Shown in pieces: positions 25,827 through 34,822 of a stretch of 64,000 bases of DNA. The DNA is from Candidatus Limnocylindrales bacterium (GTDB lineage Bacteria > Moduliflexota > Moduliflexia > Moduliflexales > JAUQPW01), in the NCBI GenBank assembly GCA_035559535.1, contig DATMBG010000022.1:124001-188000 (forward strand), given 5' to 3'. The stretch's first letter is position 1. Each line of letters starts with the position of its first letter. The notes under the pieces were generated by a model. It had not been told where the DNA came from. It made no database searches and was given only the letters and a program-made list of their open reading frames with translations. Position numbers and translations under genes: made by a program.

Positions 25827-27680
25827 TTACCCATTAAAAACTTTGTGCCACCGTTCCAGAAAATAAAGACGGATCAAAGCATAATGTTTCTGGGTAAAAA
25901 GACCCGATGAACCTTCCTGGAAAGATGCCAGGAAAGCGTCTAACTTTTCTCTATTGAAATAAGCCTCGATGGCGAGGTGGGGTTGTTTCAAAGAAGTCAG
26001 CATGGCGTTTATTAATTCCTGGACCTCGAAGGGAGGAGGCATGGGACTTTTCTTGCGCATAAGAATGGTTTCCGGAAAATCCGGGAGATATTTCCGAATC
26101 ATGCGTTTTAAAAAATGTTTTTCATCGGATTTTTGAGTTTTGATCTCACCGGGAAGATTTAGTATCCACTCTACCAACCGATGGTCCAGAAAGGGAACGC
26201 GAACTTCTACCGAGGAGGCCATACTATGACGGTCTTCAATCTCCAGCATTTCGTGAAGATGCAATTTAACGAATAAATAACTTAGTTTGTTAAAGAAATC
26301 CGATGTTTTAGCCCTGGCCAGGTACTCTTCAAACCGGTCCTGATGGACTTCCCAGTAGAAGGTTTCCCATCGAAATTCATCTGTAACCAGGGTCTCTAAG
26401 AAGTCCACAGCACTGATGGGATAATCCGGTTTTCTGGGATCTGTACGCCAGATCCAGGGAAAGAACGTGGTATTCTGACGATCCTTCCGTTGTAACCAGT
26501 AGTAATAACCCCCAAAAAGTTCGTCGGCCCCCTGTCCGGATAAAAGAACCCGAACCTTTTGAGAAGCTTCCTGATTTAACAGAAAGTGACCATATTCCGA
26601 GAGGGTAACCAGAGGTTTTTCCCGATGCCAGATCATTCGATCAATGGCTTCACAAAGTGAGTCTGTAGGGAGAATGTAGAGATGATGATCCGTCTTAAGC
26701 TTTTGGGCGAAAAGCGATGCATAATACGTATCATCCCCCCGGACTTCCCCTACGATACGATGAGGGTTCTGTTTAAAAACTTCGGTATTTCGGGTATATC
26801 CAATGTTAAAGGTCTTTAAAAAAGGATGATACTTCAGGGCGAGTGCCGTTACAAGGCTTGAATCCAGACCTCCACTTAAACAGGCACCCAATGGGACATG
26901 GGAAAATAACTCCTGGTGGACAGACTCATCCAAAAAATTGTAGAGGTTCTCCAGGTCATCCTCGTCCTGATTTCGGGTTCTCGACGTCCAATATCCCATT
27001 TCTGAAAAAGGCACATCCCAGTACTCTCGAATTTTTAAACCCTTTCTGGAAACTTCCAGAAAATGGCCCGGACTCAAGGCCTGAATACCCCGAAATAGGG
27101 TGTTAGGAACCAAAGGAAACCCGCAGAACAGATACTCTGCTATGGCTTCGGGGTTTACTTCTACCGGGTGATCGGATTGGGCTAAGATAGCCTTGATTTC
27201 TGAGGCAAAGACAAATTTACCGGATTTCATCCCATAGAACAAAGGCTTTATTCCCAGACGATCCCGTGCCAGAAAAAGTTTCTCCTGCTTCTCATCCCAT
27301 ATGGCAAAGGCAAACATTCCATTTAAAAGATGGAGGCAATCGATTCCATAGACTTCATACGCCCGAAGAATAACTTCCGTATCGCTTCCGGTTACAAAAC
27401 AATATCCACGTTTTTCTAAATTTTCTCGGATCTCTCGATGATTGTAAATTTCTCCATTAAATACAATCCACAGGGACTGTTCCCGGTTCGATAGAGGCTG
27501 AGCCCCTGATTCTAAATCGATAATGGAAAGTCGCTGACTGCCCAGTCCTATAAACTCTCGAAAGTAAATTCCATTCTGATCCGGTCCTCGATGAGCCAGG
27601 GCACGATTCATAGCTCGAAGGGTCTCAGGATCGACCTTTTCTGAGTGATCGGTGATAAAAATTCCAGAAATTCCACACAT
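25827..27680 (-). CDS. AsnB-type glutamine amidotransferase, copy 1
   Basis: 617 residues. The N-terminal Ntn glutaminase domain starts MCGISGIF, with catalytic Cys2 fixing the start. The C-terminal synthetase domain has the PP-loop CLSGGLDSSLVTAL near residue 270. The family uses ATP to form an acyl-adenylate and then transfers glutamine-derived ammonia, giving asparagine or another amide. Three copies of this family lie within 15 kb, one more than ordinary asparagine supply needs, so at least two probably amidate a pathway intermediate. It lies between ligase 1 and a DUF2889-like gene. Confidence 0.92.
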   Translation of the reverse strand: MCGISGIFITDHSEKVDPETLRAMNRALAHRGPDQNGIYFREFIGLGSQRLSIIDLESGAQPLSNREQSLWIVFNGEIYNHREIRENLEKRGYCFVTGSDTEVILRAYEVYGIDCLHLLNGMFAFAIWDEKQEKLFLARDRLGIKPLFYGMKSGKFVFASEIKAILAQSDHPVEVNPEAIAEYLFCGFPLVPNTLFRGIQALSPGHFLEVSRKGLKIREYWDVPFSEMGYWTSRTRNQDEDDLENLYNFLDESVHQELFSHVPLGACLSGGLDSSLVTALALKYHPFLKTFNIGYTRNTEVFKQNPHRIVGEVRGDDTYYASLFAQKLKTDHHLYILPTDSLCEAIDRMIWHREKPLVTLSEYGHFLLNQEASQKVRVLLSGQGADELFGGYYYWLQRKDRQNTTFFPWIWRTDPRKPDYPISAVDFLETLVTDEFRWETFYWEVHQDRFEEYLARAKTSDFFNKLSYLFVKLHLHEMLEIEDRHSMASSVEVRVPFLDHRLVEWILNLPGEIKTQKSDEKHFLKRMIRKYLPDFPETILMRKKSPMPPPFEVQELINAMLTSLKQPHLAIEAYFNREKLDAFLASFQEGSSGLFTQKHYALIRLYFLERWHKVFNG

Positions 27681-27725
27681 AACTGAAAGTCTAAAGTTTA
27701 AAATTCGAAGCCTTTTAGACTTTCC

Positions 27726-28214
27726 TCAATTTGAGGCTTCAAACTTTGGACTTTGGACTGAATAGGCGACGCAGGTGTTTCGAACCGAAAGTTGATGTTG
27801 CTCCAGGAAAGCTATTTTCTCTTCAGGGGGATACGGCTGTTGGGGATTACCCATCTCCATACACTTTTTGGCTAAAAGTCCTTGAATCGAGATATGACAG
27901 GCATCCAATATAAGGTTGGTGAGATGAGTACATCCTTCCTTTCCACCGATTTGCCGCTCCAGAAGAAAGGTCAGACCTGGCCTGATCTGGAGTCCCACGC
28001 ATTTAGATATCTGAGTCAAAGCTGCGGGACAGATAGGATAGGGAGTTTGATTTATCCGGGGTTTAATCGAAACGATCACCAGATCCGGATACTGGAAGAT
28101 CACTTCAACCCCCATATCATGGAAAGAATCTTTCATACTTACCGTTACAACCAACCGGTTTTCTAGGTCATCCCAGAGAACTTTATAATCTTTTTTTCGA
28201 TGAAAAAGCTCCAT
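27726..28214 (-). CDS. DUF2889-like protein
   Basis: 162 residues, no signal peptide or membrane segment. Resembles DUF2889 by eye: an N-terminal strand-rich part (LENRLVVTVSMKDSFHDMGV, DLVIVSIKPRINQTPYP) and the family-type block GLTFLLERQIGGKEGCTHLT near residue 90. Several cysteines (PICPAAL, SKCVGLQI, EGCTHL, LDACHI) could bind metal. The biochemical role of the family is not established. It sits between ligase 2 and AsnB copy 1 with spacings of 18 and 45 bases, clearly inside the operon. Confidence 0.7.
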   Translation of the reverse strand: MELFHRKKDYKVLWDDLENRLVVTVSMKDSFHDMGVEVIFQYPDLVIVSIKPRINQTPYPICPAALTQISKCVGLQIRPGLTFLLERQIGGKEGCTHLTNLILDACHISIQGLLAKKCMEMGNPQQPYPPEEKIAFLEQHQLSVRNTCVAYSVQSPKFEASN

Positions 28215-28232
28215 ATTCTCCCATTCTCCCGT

Positions 28233-29825
28233 TCACTTCAATAAAGACCTTTGGGTTTTACCCAACACGGTCTTGGGAAGGGAATCTGAGAATTCAATCA
28301 CTTTAGGTACTTTAAAAGATTCCAGGTAACGGGCGCAGTACCCCATCAGTTCATGGGGATCGGGTGTAAATTTGGGGTCACAAACGACCCAGGCTTTTAC
28401 CACTTCCCCTAAGATTCCGGCTGGATCTGGGATGCCTGTCACCGCAGCTTCTCTAACCGCCGGATGCTTACGCAAGACGGCCTCTATTTCCTCTGGACTG
28501 ATCTTCTCTCCCCCACTGTTAATCAATTCATCGGTACGACCCAGTAAGAAGAGATAGTTTTCTGAGTCTAAGTAGCCATAATCCGGGGTCAACAGAGTTC
28601 CATCGGACCACAAGCATTGTTGCGTAAGATCTGGTCGATTCCAATAACCTTTCATAATCATGGAACTTTTAACCGCCACACGACCCGGTTTGTTAACTCC
28701 TAGGGGTTGACCCTGCTCATCTAAAATCGAAAGTGTTACCCCTGGATAAGGCTGTCCTACGGAACCCGCCTTCCGATCCGGTTCTGTAACTTCCCGGAAA
28801 CACACCCGACTGACCTCTGTAAGACCATAGGTTACAAATAACCGCGTGGTCGGTAAGGCTGTTTTGAGTTGGGTGAGGAGAGAAGGAGGAGCCGGTGAAG
28901 TACCCAGGGTAATATAGCGCAGATGCCTTTGGCATCTTTTCAACAGGGATTCATAGCGATCCATAAAAAGCGTTAATCCACCTGGAACTCCGGAGAATCC
29001 CGTGACCTGTTCCCCATGAAATTGCTTTAAAACCTGGGCCGGGTAGGTCAAATTCTTTGCCAGAATTAAAGTTCCCCCTGCTCGCAAACAACCGTCTATC
29101 TCCCGGAGTCCGTATAGATGGAAAAGAGGGACCAGAATCCCCATTCGATCCCGAGAAGTTAATTTCAGAAACTCTTTTCCGGTTTCCGCAATAACCTCTA
29201 AATTTCCGTGGGTCAGCATAACCCCCTTCGGTTGTCCGGTTGTTCCACTGGTATAAATAATAGCGGCCAGATCGTCTTCGATGTCCTTCTCCCGCCCTTC
29301 TATATTCCTTTGCATGCCGGAGGAATTGAGGGCATAGGCGCCAGGATAAAGCTTGGCTGAAGGCGTAACCGGAGGATGAGGATGCGAGACCCCAAAGGGG
29401 CGGGAATATGAAGAGAGAAAGAAAATTTCCACCTCACCTTCTCCCAGAGTTATGGGATCCCCAAAACCCAAAGAAATCAGATCTCCGGCATAGGAATGGA
29501 TTCGCTTTTCCAGGAACAACGCTTTGGGTGAGCAATCTTCAAGGGTATGGGTTAAGGCCTCTAAGGTCGTGGAGGGATTTAAAGGAACGACCACTCCCCC
29601 AACTTGAAGGATAGCAAGATAAGCGATCACAAAGTCTGGAGAATTATCCAGGAGCAGACAAATGCGATCTCCTGGAGCTATTCCGTTCTGTTGTAAAATA
29701 CCGGCAAGTCGATCCACCAAAGTATCTAACTGCGCATAGGTAAGACGATACTCTTCCTGGACTACTGCCTCTTTTCCTGGAGAAAGAGCCCTGTATTGTT
29801 TTAAAAACTCGTGTAATCTGGCCAT
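28233..29825 (-). CDS. AMP-forming acyl/aminoacyl ligase (ANL superfamily), ligase 2
   Basis: 530 residues. Motifs: AIIYTSGTTGQPKGVMLTH, LFVTYGLTEVSRVCF, LFLLGRTDELINSGGEKISP, and the C-terminal lysine in LPKTVLGKTQRSLLK. It starts 2 bases after the carrier protein at 29828-30121, so it is the natural partner that loads that carrier. A stretch before the P-loop (about residues 145-185, including HPHPPVTPSAKLYPGAYALN) is encoded by dispersed-repeat-like DNA and sits in the same loop as the insert in ligase 1. The acid substrate is unknown. Confidence 0.9.
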   Translation of the reverse strand: MARLHEFLKQYRALSPGKEAVVQEEYRLTYAQLDTLVDRLAGILQQNGIAPGDRICLLLDNSPDFVIAYLAILQVGGVVVPLNPSTTLEALTHTLEDCSPKALFLEKRIHSYAGDLISLGFGDPITLGEGEVEIFFLSSYSRPFGVSHPHPPVTPSAKLYPGAYALNSSGMQRNIEGREKDIEDDLAAIIYTSGTTGQPKGVMLTHGNLEVIAETGKEFLKLTSRDRMGILVPLFHLYGLREIDGCLRAGGTLILAKNLTYPAQVLKQFHGEQVTGFSGVPGGLTLFMDRYESLLKRCQRHLRYITLGTSPAPPSLLTQLKTALPTTRLFVTYGLTEVSRVCFREVTEPDRKAGSVGQPYPGVTLSILDEQGQPLGVNKPGRVAVKSSMIMKGYWNRPDLTQQCLWSDGTLLTPDYGYLDSENYLFLLGRTDELINSGGEKISPEEIEAVLRKHPAVREAAVTGIPDPAGILGEVVKAWVVCDPKFTPDPHELMGYCARYLESFKVPKVIEFSDSLPKTVLGKTQRSLLK

Positions 29826-29827
29826 GT

Positions 29828-30121
29828 TTATTGAATCCCAAACTTTTCTCCAAGGTACTTCATTACGGCTTCTAAAGAGCCAAAGTTTTCGGGCATGATA
29901 TCTTCCCCTGGAATTTTGATCTTGCAGAGTTTTTCAATAAACACAACAAAATCCAGAAGAGAAAGGGAATCAAAGATCCCTTGATCGATAAAAGAATCTG
30001 TACTTTGAAGGGTAGTAATCCCCTTCCCCTGTAAAGCCGGCAAACTCAGAATATAATTTTCGAGCGCCTGTGTTACGTTTGTGGGTTGTCTGTTGACGAT
30101 CTTCGGTTGTTCCCGGTCCAA
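29828..30121 (-). CDS. Acyl/peptidyl carrier protein, copy 1
   Basis: 97 residues. The 4'-phosphopantetheine attachment serine is in DQGIFDSLSLLDFVVFIE (about residue 54). The only start in frame is a TTG at 30121, just after a stop. The first 15 residues (DREQPKIVNRQPTN) look encoded by a dispersed repeat, so the true start may be later or unusual. It lies 2 bases before ligase 2 and about 76 bases after the MBOAT gene. It would hold the activated acyl group as a thioester after modification by a phosphopantetheinyl transferase such as that at 37986-38777. Confidence 0.85.
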   Translation of the reverse strand: MDREQPKIVNRQPTNVTQALENYILSLPALQGKGITTLQSTDSFIDQGIFDSLSLLDFVVFIEKLCKIKIPGEDIMPENFGSLEAVMKYLGEKFGIQ

Positions 30122-30197
30122 TTTTTATCGTCCGTTATCTGTTATCTGCCGTTTTCGGCTATAGAAGAAAAACAACCGACAACAGGTAACGGGTCCA

Positions 30198-31430
30198 TCA
30201 ACCAAAAAATAGACGCTGATAAGCCTGGAGGGTTACTTCCAACGGCTTACCGGTGATTCCATCCCAAAAACTTCGATGAATAAGGGCTATAAACGAAAAG
30301 GTAAGGGCAGTTTTTAGAGCTAAAAGGAGGATTCTTATCCCAGGACTCTTCACTTTAAGAGAAAATTCTTTTATCCATGGAGTCTGGGAAATCTTTGAAA
30401 TAACGGCAATGGCTAAACCAAAGGATCCAAAGGCCAGGGTTAGTTGAATGACAGCATCCCACGTTATGGCCGGTGTTACCAGAAGATGCCAGAGACCGCT
30501 GACTAAAAAGGTCGTTAGGATTTTAGCAGTTATCTGCTTATGCCCCCAGAAGGGATAAAAAACATGGGTCATGAGCCATCGATAAGTCGAAATGTTGGAA
30601 GTTTTCCAATATTGAACAGGGCTGGAGGACAGAAGTGGATTTGCAAAATTTTCATAAAGATTAAATCCCAGAAGTCGAGACAGGGCAATCGCCATATCTG
30701 TAAAACCGGAAAAAGCCCAATAAAAGCGAATTAAAAGCAGGCAAAAAGTACCCCATAGGAAAAGTCTCGGGTCCAGGTGTTGAAGAAAAGGATGGGGGAC
30801 AGAACCCTCCGCCCATTGTTGCAGTTTATTGTAGAGATTCTGAGAGTAAGGAGTCAAAACAAAAAACTTAATCCCTCCCCAGGTCATTTTAAGGAGGTTA
30901 TAAGGAACCAGTTGGGACCAATTAGAAATCTGAGGTTGATAACTCTTATAAAAATCATTGAACGAAACCACAGGTCCGGCGAATAGGGTAGGAAGAAAAA
31001 ATATATAAAGGAGAAACTGATTGAATCGATCCCAACCGGTTAAAGAGGTTTTAGGACGTTTACTGAGGACAAAATCTATACTTCGAAGCAGGAAAAAGGC
31101 CTCTATTCCCTGACGACCCCAGAAGACATACTTGATGGCTGGTCGGGGGAATTGGTATTTAAGGAAAACAAAAGCGACTAAAACCCCCAAAACCAAAATG
31201 AACTTCTGATTTCGGGTTCGGTTTGTTTCCCCAATGAGATAGATGGTCAGGGCCGTCAGGGTAAATATTAGAAAATTTAACGGGGGAAACAGCCATAAAA
31301 GGGCTCCCAGGCTAATAAAGAGCATGGAGTATTCACGAACCTGGAATTTTCCCGTCCATTCCGAGGAAGGCTTTGCCGGAGTTACGTAAAAAATCGGAGT
31401 CGTTGTCAGGAGACCGGTAAGATTTTTCAT
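30198..31430 (-). CDS. MBOAT-family membrane acyltransferase
   Basis: 410 residues with about ten membrane helices. Recognised by FLPTLFAGPVVSFNDF, YWAFSGFTDMAIALSRLLGF, the block NPLLSSSPVQYWKTSNIS and the catalytic histidine in LVSGLWHLLV. DltB and AlgI share this layout. They take an acyl group from a carrier or CoA in the cytoplasm and deliver it to an acceptor across or in the membrane. Here it overlaps the upstream AsnB copy 2 by 4 bases (coupled translation) and sits near two carrier proteins and two ligases, so transfer of a carrier-bound acyl group is likely. The acceptor is unknown. Confidence 0.88.
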   Translation of the reverse strand: MKNLTGLLTTTPIFYVTPAKPSSEWTGKFQVREYSMLFISLGALLWLFPPLNFLIFTLTALTIYLIGETNRTRNQKFILVLGVLVAFVFLKYQFPRPAIKYVFWGRQGIEAFFLLRSIDFVLSKRPKTSLTGWDRFNQFLLYIFFLPTLFAGPVVSFNDFYKSYQPQISNWSQLVPYNLLKMTWGGIKFFVLTPYSQNLYNKLQQWAEGSVPHPFLQHLDPRLFLWGTFCLLLIRFYWAFSGFTDMAIALSRLLGFNLYENFANPLLSSSPVQYWKTSNISTYRWLMTHVFYPFWGHKQITAKILTTFLVSGLWHLLVTPAITWDAVIQLTLAFGSFGLAIAVISKISQTPWIKEFSLKVKSPGIRILLLALKTALTFSFIALIHRSFWDGITGKPLEVTLQAYQRLFFG

Positions 31431-33244
31431 ACCTTAAAAACCCGATGCAAAAGTTCCAGGGTTAAAAGATACATGGAAATCTGCCACTGGGTCAGCAGAT
31501 CCACCCCTTCAAACTCATTTTTTCTTTCCAAGAAATCCTCTAATCGAGAAGGGTCGAAATAGGAAATAGCCCTTGAGTGGGGGCTTAAAAGGAGATCCCG
31601 GGTGAGCCGGAGTTGGTTGAACACCGAGGGTGGATCCCGGGGTATGGGCATGTGGGTTTTTTTTCGGTAAAGGATGGAATCTGGGAGAAAGCCCCGGAGC
31701 ATTTTTTTGAAGATATATTTACTCTGACCGTTTTTAACTTTTAATTCTGAGGGCATAGGCGCCAGGAGTTCAACCAATCGGTGGTCCAGAAAGGGAGGTC
31801 GTGTTTCCACCCCAAAAGCCAGGGAGGTCCGATCATGGAACTCCAAAAGCTCCAGAAGGAAGAACTTTAAATACAGATAAAGGGCCTGGTATAAGATATC
31901 CTGGTTAGAAACCCGGATCAGATGATCCGACAACTTTTGACCGAAGAGCTCTTCGGGTCTGATCGTCTTGCGAAACTCCTGGGAAAAGAGCTTGAGCATA
32001 ACTTTCCAGGAAGGGGCCCAGGGAAAGTAAGTAATTTGTCGGGTTTTTAAAATATCATCAAGACCCAGACCTCGCGATCCCAGATATCCGGCCAGGAGTT
32101 CATCGGCCCCTTCTCCACAGAGAACTACGGTGGCATAATCTTTAAGCTTTTCATAGAGGAGGTACATGGTGGCAGCCCCTTTATTAAAGGGTCTTTCTAA
32201 ATGCCAGGTCAATCGTTCCAGGGTGGAAAAATAGGCTTCAGGGGAAATTAAAAATTCATGATGTTTCGTTCCCAACGTTTGGGCGACGATTCTGGCATAG
32301 GTAGCATCATGGTCTTCCCCTTTCCAGGGATTTGGAAAGTCAATGGTAAAAGTTTGCAAAGAACCCGATAGCATCTGGCCGGCCCAGGTTGCGATGCTGC
32401 TGGAATCTGTACCTCCACTGAGTAAAACACCTAAAGGAACCTCTCCGACCAACCGAAGCCGGACGGCATCTTTAAGGAGTTCCATGAGGTGCTGCCCGTA
32501 ATACTTTTCCATCTCTTCCCCTTTAAGAGGGATGGGTTGGGTTGTCTCCGGAGAAGGAATTTCCCAATATTTTTTCAAACGATAATGAAAACCGGGTCTA
32601 CCGGTGTGAGCCATGGCGGTTAAGGTACAACCAGGAGGAAGGGTCCATATCCCTTTAAACAGGGTATGGGCTTCTAAAAGGGCTCCACAAAGGAGTACCT
32701 CAGCAACAGCTTCCAGATTAATATCCGGGGAAATGGCAGGATGTTGTAAAATAGCTTTAGCTTCCGATGCAAAAATAAATTGCCCATCGGCTATGGTATA
32801 GTGAAGAGGAACAATTCCCATCCGATCCCGGGCCAGAAAAAGTTTTTTTCCGGGATGATCCCAAATGGCAAAGGCAAACTGGCCGTTAAATTGTTCTACA
32901 CAATCCTCTCCGAAAGCTTCATAAGCATGTAAAACGACTTCCGTATCTGAGTCTGTTTTAAAACGATATCCCCGGCTTTTCAGAAGACGTTGAAGCTGTC
33001 GATAATTAAAAATTTCCCCATTATAGGTGATCCAGATCGAGCCATCTTCATTGGACATGGGTTGACGCCCGTATTCACGATCGATAATGGACAATCGCCG
33101 GTTTCCCAAACCTACCCGGTTGTTAAGATAGACGCCTACATCGTCAGGACCTCGATGACGCTGGATTTCATTCATTTTTTCCAGGGTTTCTACCTCAACA
33201 GGCTTATCTAAAGCAAAATTAAAGATTCCACTAATACCACACAT
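31427..33244 (-). CDS. AsnB-type glutamine amidotransferase, copy 2
   Basis: 605 residues, start fixed by MCGISGIF with catalytic Cys2. Synthetase PP-loop VLLSGGTDSSSIATW near residue 277 (Thr where copies 1 and 3 have Leu or Ile). It is closest in style to copy 1 and clearly shorter than copy 3. Its stop overlaps the MBOAT start by 4 bases, and it follows carrier protein 2 by 3 bases. That spacing argues for joint action on the carrier-bound or free intermediate rather than general asparagine synthesis. Confidence 0.92.
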   Translation of the reverse strand: MCGISGIFNFALDKPVEVETLEKMNEIQRHRGPDDVGVYLNNRVGLGNRRLSIIDREYGRQPMSNEDGSIWITYNGEIFNYRQLQRLLKSRGYRFKTDSDTEVVLHAYEAFGEDCVEQFNGQFAFAIWDHPGKKLFLARDRMGIVPLHYTIADGQFIFASEAKAILQHPAISPDINLEAVAEVLLCGALLEAHTLFKGIWTLPPGCTLTAMAHTGRPGFHYRLKKYWEIPSPETTQPIPLKGEEMEKYYGQHLMELLKDAVRLRLVGEVPLGVLLSGGTDSSSIATWAGQMLSGSLQTFTIDFPNPWKGEDHDATYARIVAQTLGTKHHEFLISPEAYFSTLERLTWHLERPFNKGAATMYLLYEKLKDYATVVLCGEGADELLAGYLGSRGLGLDDILKTRQITYFPWAPSWKVMLKLFSQEFRKTIRPEELFGQKLSDHLIRVSNQDILYQALYLYLKFFLLELLEFHDRTSLAFGVETRPPFLDHRLVELLAPMPSELKVKNGQSKYIFKKMLRGFLPDSILYRKKTHMPIPRDPPSVFNQLRLTRDLLLSPHSRAISYFDPSRLEDFLERKNEFEGVDLLTQWQISMYLLTLELLHRVFKV

Positions 33245-33247
33245 TTT

Positions 33248-33502
33248 TTAACCTCTTATCCTCTTACGTTGGATATAATCACAAATGGTATGGATACTCT
33301 GAAAATTTTCAGGTTGAAACTCTGCAGGAGATACAGTCAGATCAAATTGCCCTTCCAGAAAGTCGATCAAGTGGATCAAAGTCAAGGAGTTAAGAATACC
33401 GGTTTGCAAAAGCGGAGTATTTTTATCTAATTTTTCAACCTCAGCTTCCGGTAAAATCTGTTCGGCCAGGAATTTTCTAATTATTTTCTCCACTTCATCC
33501 AT
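33248..33502 (-). CDS. Acyl/peptidyl carrier protein, copy 2
   Basis: 84 residues. The phosphopantetheine serine is in LLQTGILNSLTLIHLIDFLE (about residue 38), with Asn where most carriers have Asp before Ser. The segment FDLTVSPAEFQPENFQSI is similar in style to DltC-type and other amino-acid carriers. ATG start. It lies 3 bases before AsnB copy 2 and 4 bases after the threonine-synthase-like gene, so these are translated as one unit. Confidence 0.88.
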   Translation of the reverse strand: MDEVEKIIRKFLAEQILPEAEVEKLDKNTPLLQTGILNSLTLIHLIDFLEGQFDLTVSPAEFQPENFQSIHTICDYIQRKRIRG

Positions 33503-33506
33503 AGGT

Positions 33507-34625
33507 TTAATCCGTTAAATTTAATAATACCCCTTCTTCAGGAGGAATGGCCCTCTGATCGGCCAACTTCCTTAAAGCAGCCACCGTGGTAGCTGCTGTA
33601 TAACCGCAGTCTATTTTTTCTAACTGAAACAGCAGCGCTTTGGCCTCTTTAATCTCCGTTTCTGTAACGCTGATAAAGGTACCCTTTGTTTCTTGAACCA
33701 ATCGATAAATATAAGGATAGCTGGTTACAGGATTGCCTCTTAGAATGGCTTTGGCGATTCCCTTAGGGTTTTTAACGATATGATGTTCCCGAATCACCGG
33801 GGATCCCTCTTCGAAGGCCTTAACCATAGGACAACAACCCTCTTGCTGGACACAAACCATTCGGGGAATATATCGGATTCTCCCCAAAGTCTGAAATTCT
33901 TTAGCCCCCTTGTAGGTTCCATAAACCCCCATGGCACTGCTGACGGCTTGAAAATACCATCGGATCTCCACAGGAACCTGATCAACGGCTTCCAGGAAGG
34001 CCAATTTGAGTCCTTCCCGTCGAGCCGGATTAAAAAAACCCGCCTCGAAGGGTAAATGATGGTGGAAAGCATATTCTCGTGCCTGATTAAAAGCTTCTGC
34101 AAAAGTCCTTCCTGTCAAAACATGGAGTAGAACACCGGGATTAAAATCCGAAAACCGAACCCGCTCCTGGAATTCTCCCCCAATGAAAAGATGCATTTTA
34201 AAATAGGGATATTTGAGAATTCCATATGCCAGGGCATTGGAGCTATTCCCGGTCGAAGAACTTACAAACTCTGTAATCTGAAGCTCTTTAAAAAAAGATA
34301 AAACCACAGCAGCCATTCGATCTTTTGTTGTACCGGTCGGATTTCGAGATTCGACTTTTAAGAAAACCTGTTTCAGCCCCAAGGCTTCTCCAAGAGCTTT
34401 CGCATGTACACAGGGGGTATTACCTTCTCCTAAAGGAAGGAGGTTTTGAGAATCCTGGATAGGAAGCAAATCAAAATATTTTTCCAGGGAGTGCGGCGAA
34501 TCGTAGATCTTGACCCGAGATAAATCGTAATAAATATCCACAAGACCCCCACAATAGGTACACTTAGGAGTATACGCATGGGGAAAGGTTTTTTGGCATT
34601 GGTTACAGCGATGAGTTAGTTTCAA
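33507..34625 (-). CDS. Threonine synthase-like PLP enzyme
   Basis: 372 residues of the fold-type II PLP family. A zinc ribbon at the N-terminus has CNQC and CTYC (threonine synthase style). The Schiff-base lysine is in NPTGTTKDRMA near residue 101, and the phosphate-binding loop is SSTGNSSNALAY near residue 122. The frame opens with TTG at 34625. Position in the operon, before carrier 2 and AsnB copy 2, suggests it makes an amino acid for this pathway, possibly by beta- or gamma-replacement. It could also be plain ThrC, but the non-standard GTTKDR and the neighbourhood favour a dedicated role. Confidence 0.85.
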   Translation of the reverse strand: MKLTHRCNQCQKTFPHAYTPKCTYCGGLVDIYYDLSRVKIYDSPHSLEKYFDLLPIQDSQNLLPLGEGNTPCVHAKALGEALGLKQVFLKVESRNPTGTTKDRMAAVVLSFFKELQITEFVSSSTGNSSNALAYGILKYPYFKMHLFIGGEFQERVRFSDFNPGVLLHVLTGRTFAEAFNQAREYAFHHHLPFEAGFFNPARREGLKLAFLEAVDQVPVEIRWYFQAVSSAMGVYGTYKGAKEFQTLGRIRYIPRMVCVQQEGCCPMVKAFEEGSPVIREHHIVKNPKGIAKAILRGNPVTSYPYIYRLVQETKGTFISVTETEIKEAKALLFQLEKIDCGYTAATTVAALRKLADQRAIPPEEGVLLNLTD

Positions 34626-34734
34626 CTTTGTATTTTTACTCTACCCTTGCAAGGGTTGATAAATCCTTAGCAGGTAAAGGAAATTCAGCACTTAAAATTT
34701 TTGCAAACGTAGAGTACTTTTATCTAACTCCTCC

Positions 34735-34822
34735 CCCAATCCTTCTCCCATATCAAGGGTGGGGGGGAAATCCACAGATTACCCCTATCTCCTCAAGAGA
34801 AAGGACTGGGGGTTAAGGAATT
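34735..34822. repeat. Inverted repeat between two cluster genes
   Basis: A C-rich arm (ctcccccaatccttctcc) and a G-rich arm (gagaaaggactgggggtt) form an imperfect hairpin. It lies in the 195-base gap between the LarA-like and threonine-synthase-like genes and may attenuate transcription. Confidence 0.5.

Noticed and set aside
31740-31780. Repeat insertion inside AsnB copy 2 (gcataggcgccagg)
   Set aside because: The encoded LLAPMPSELKVK is normal for the AsnB family, so the match to the repeat is probably chance.
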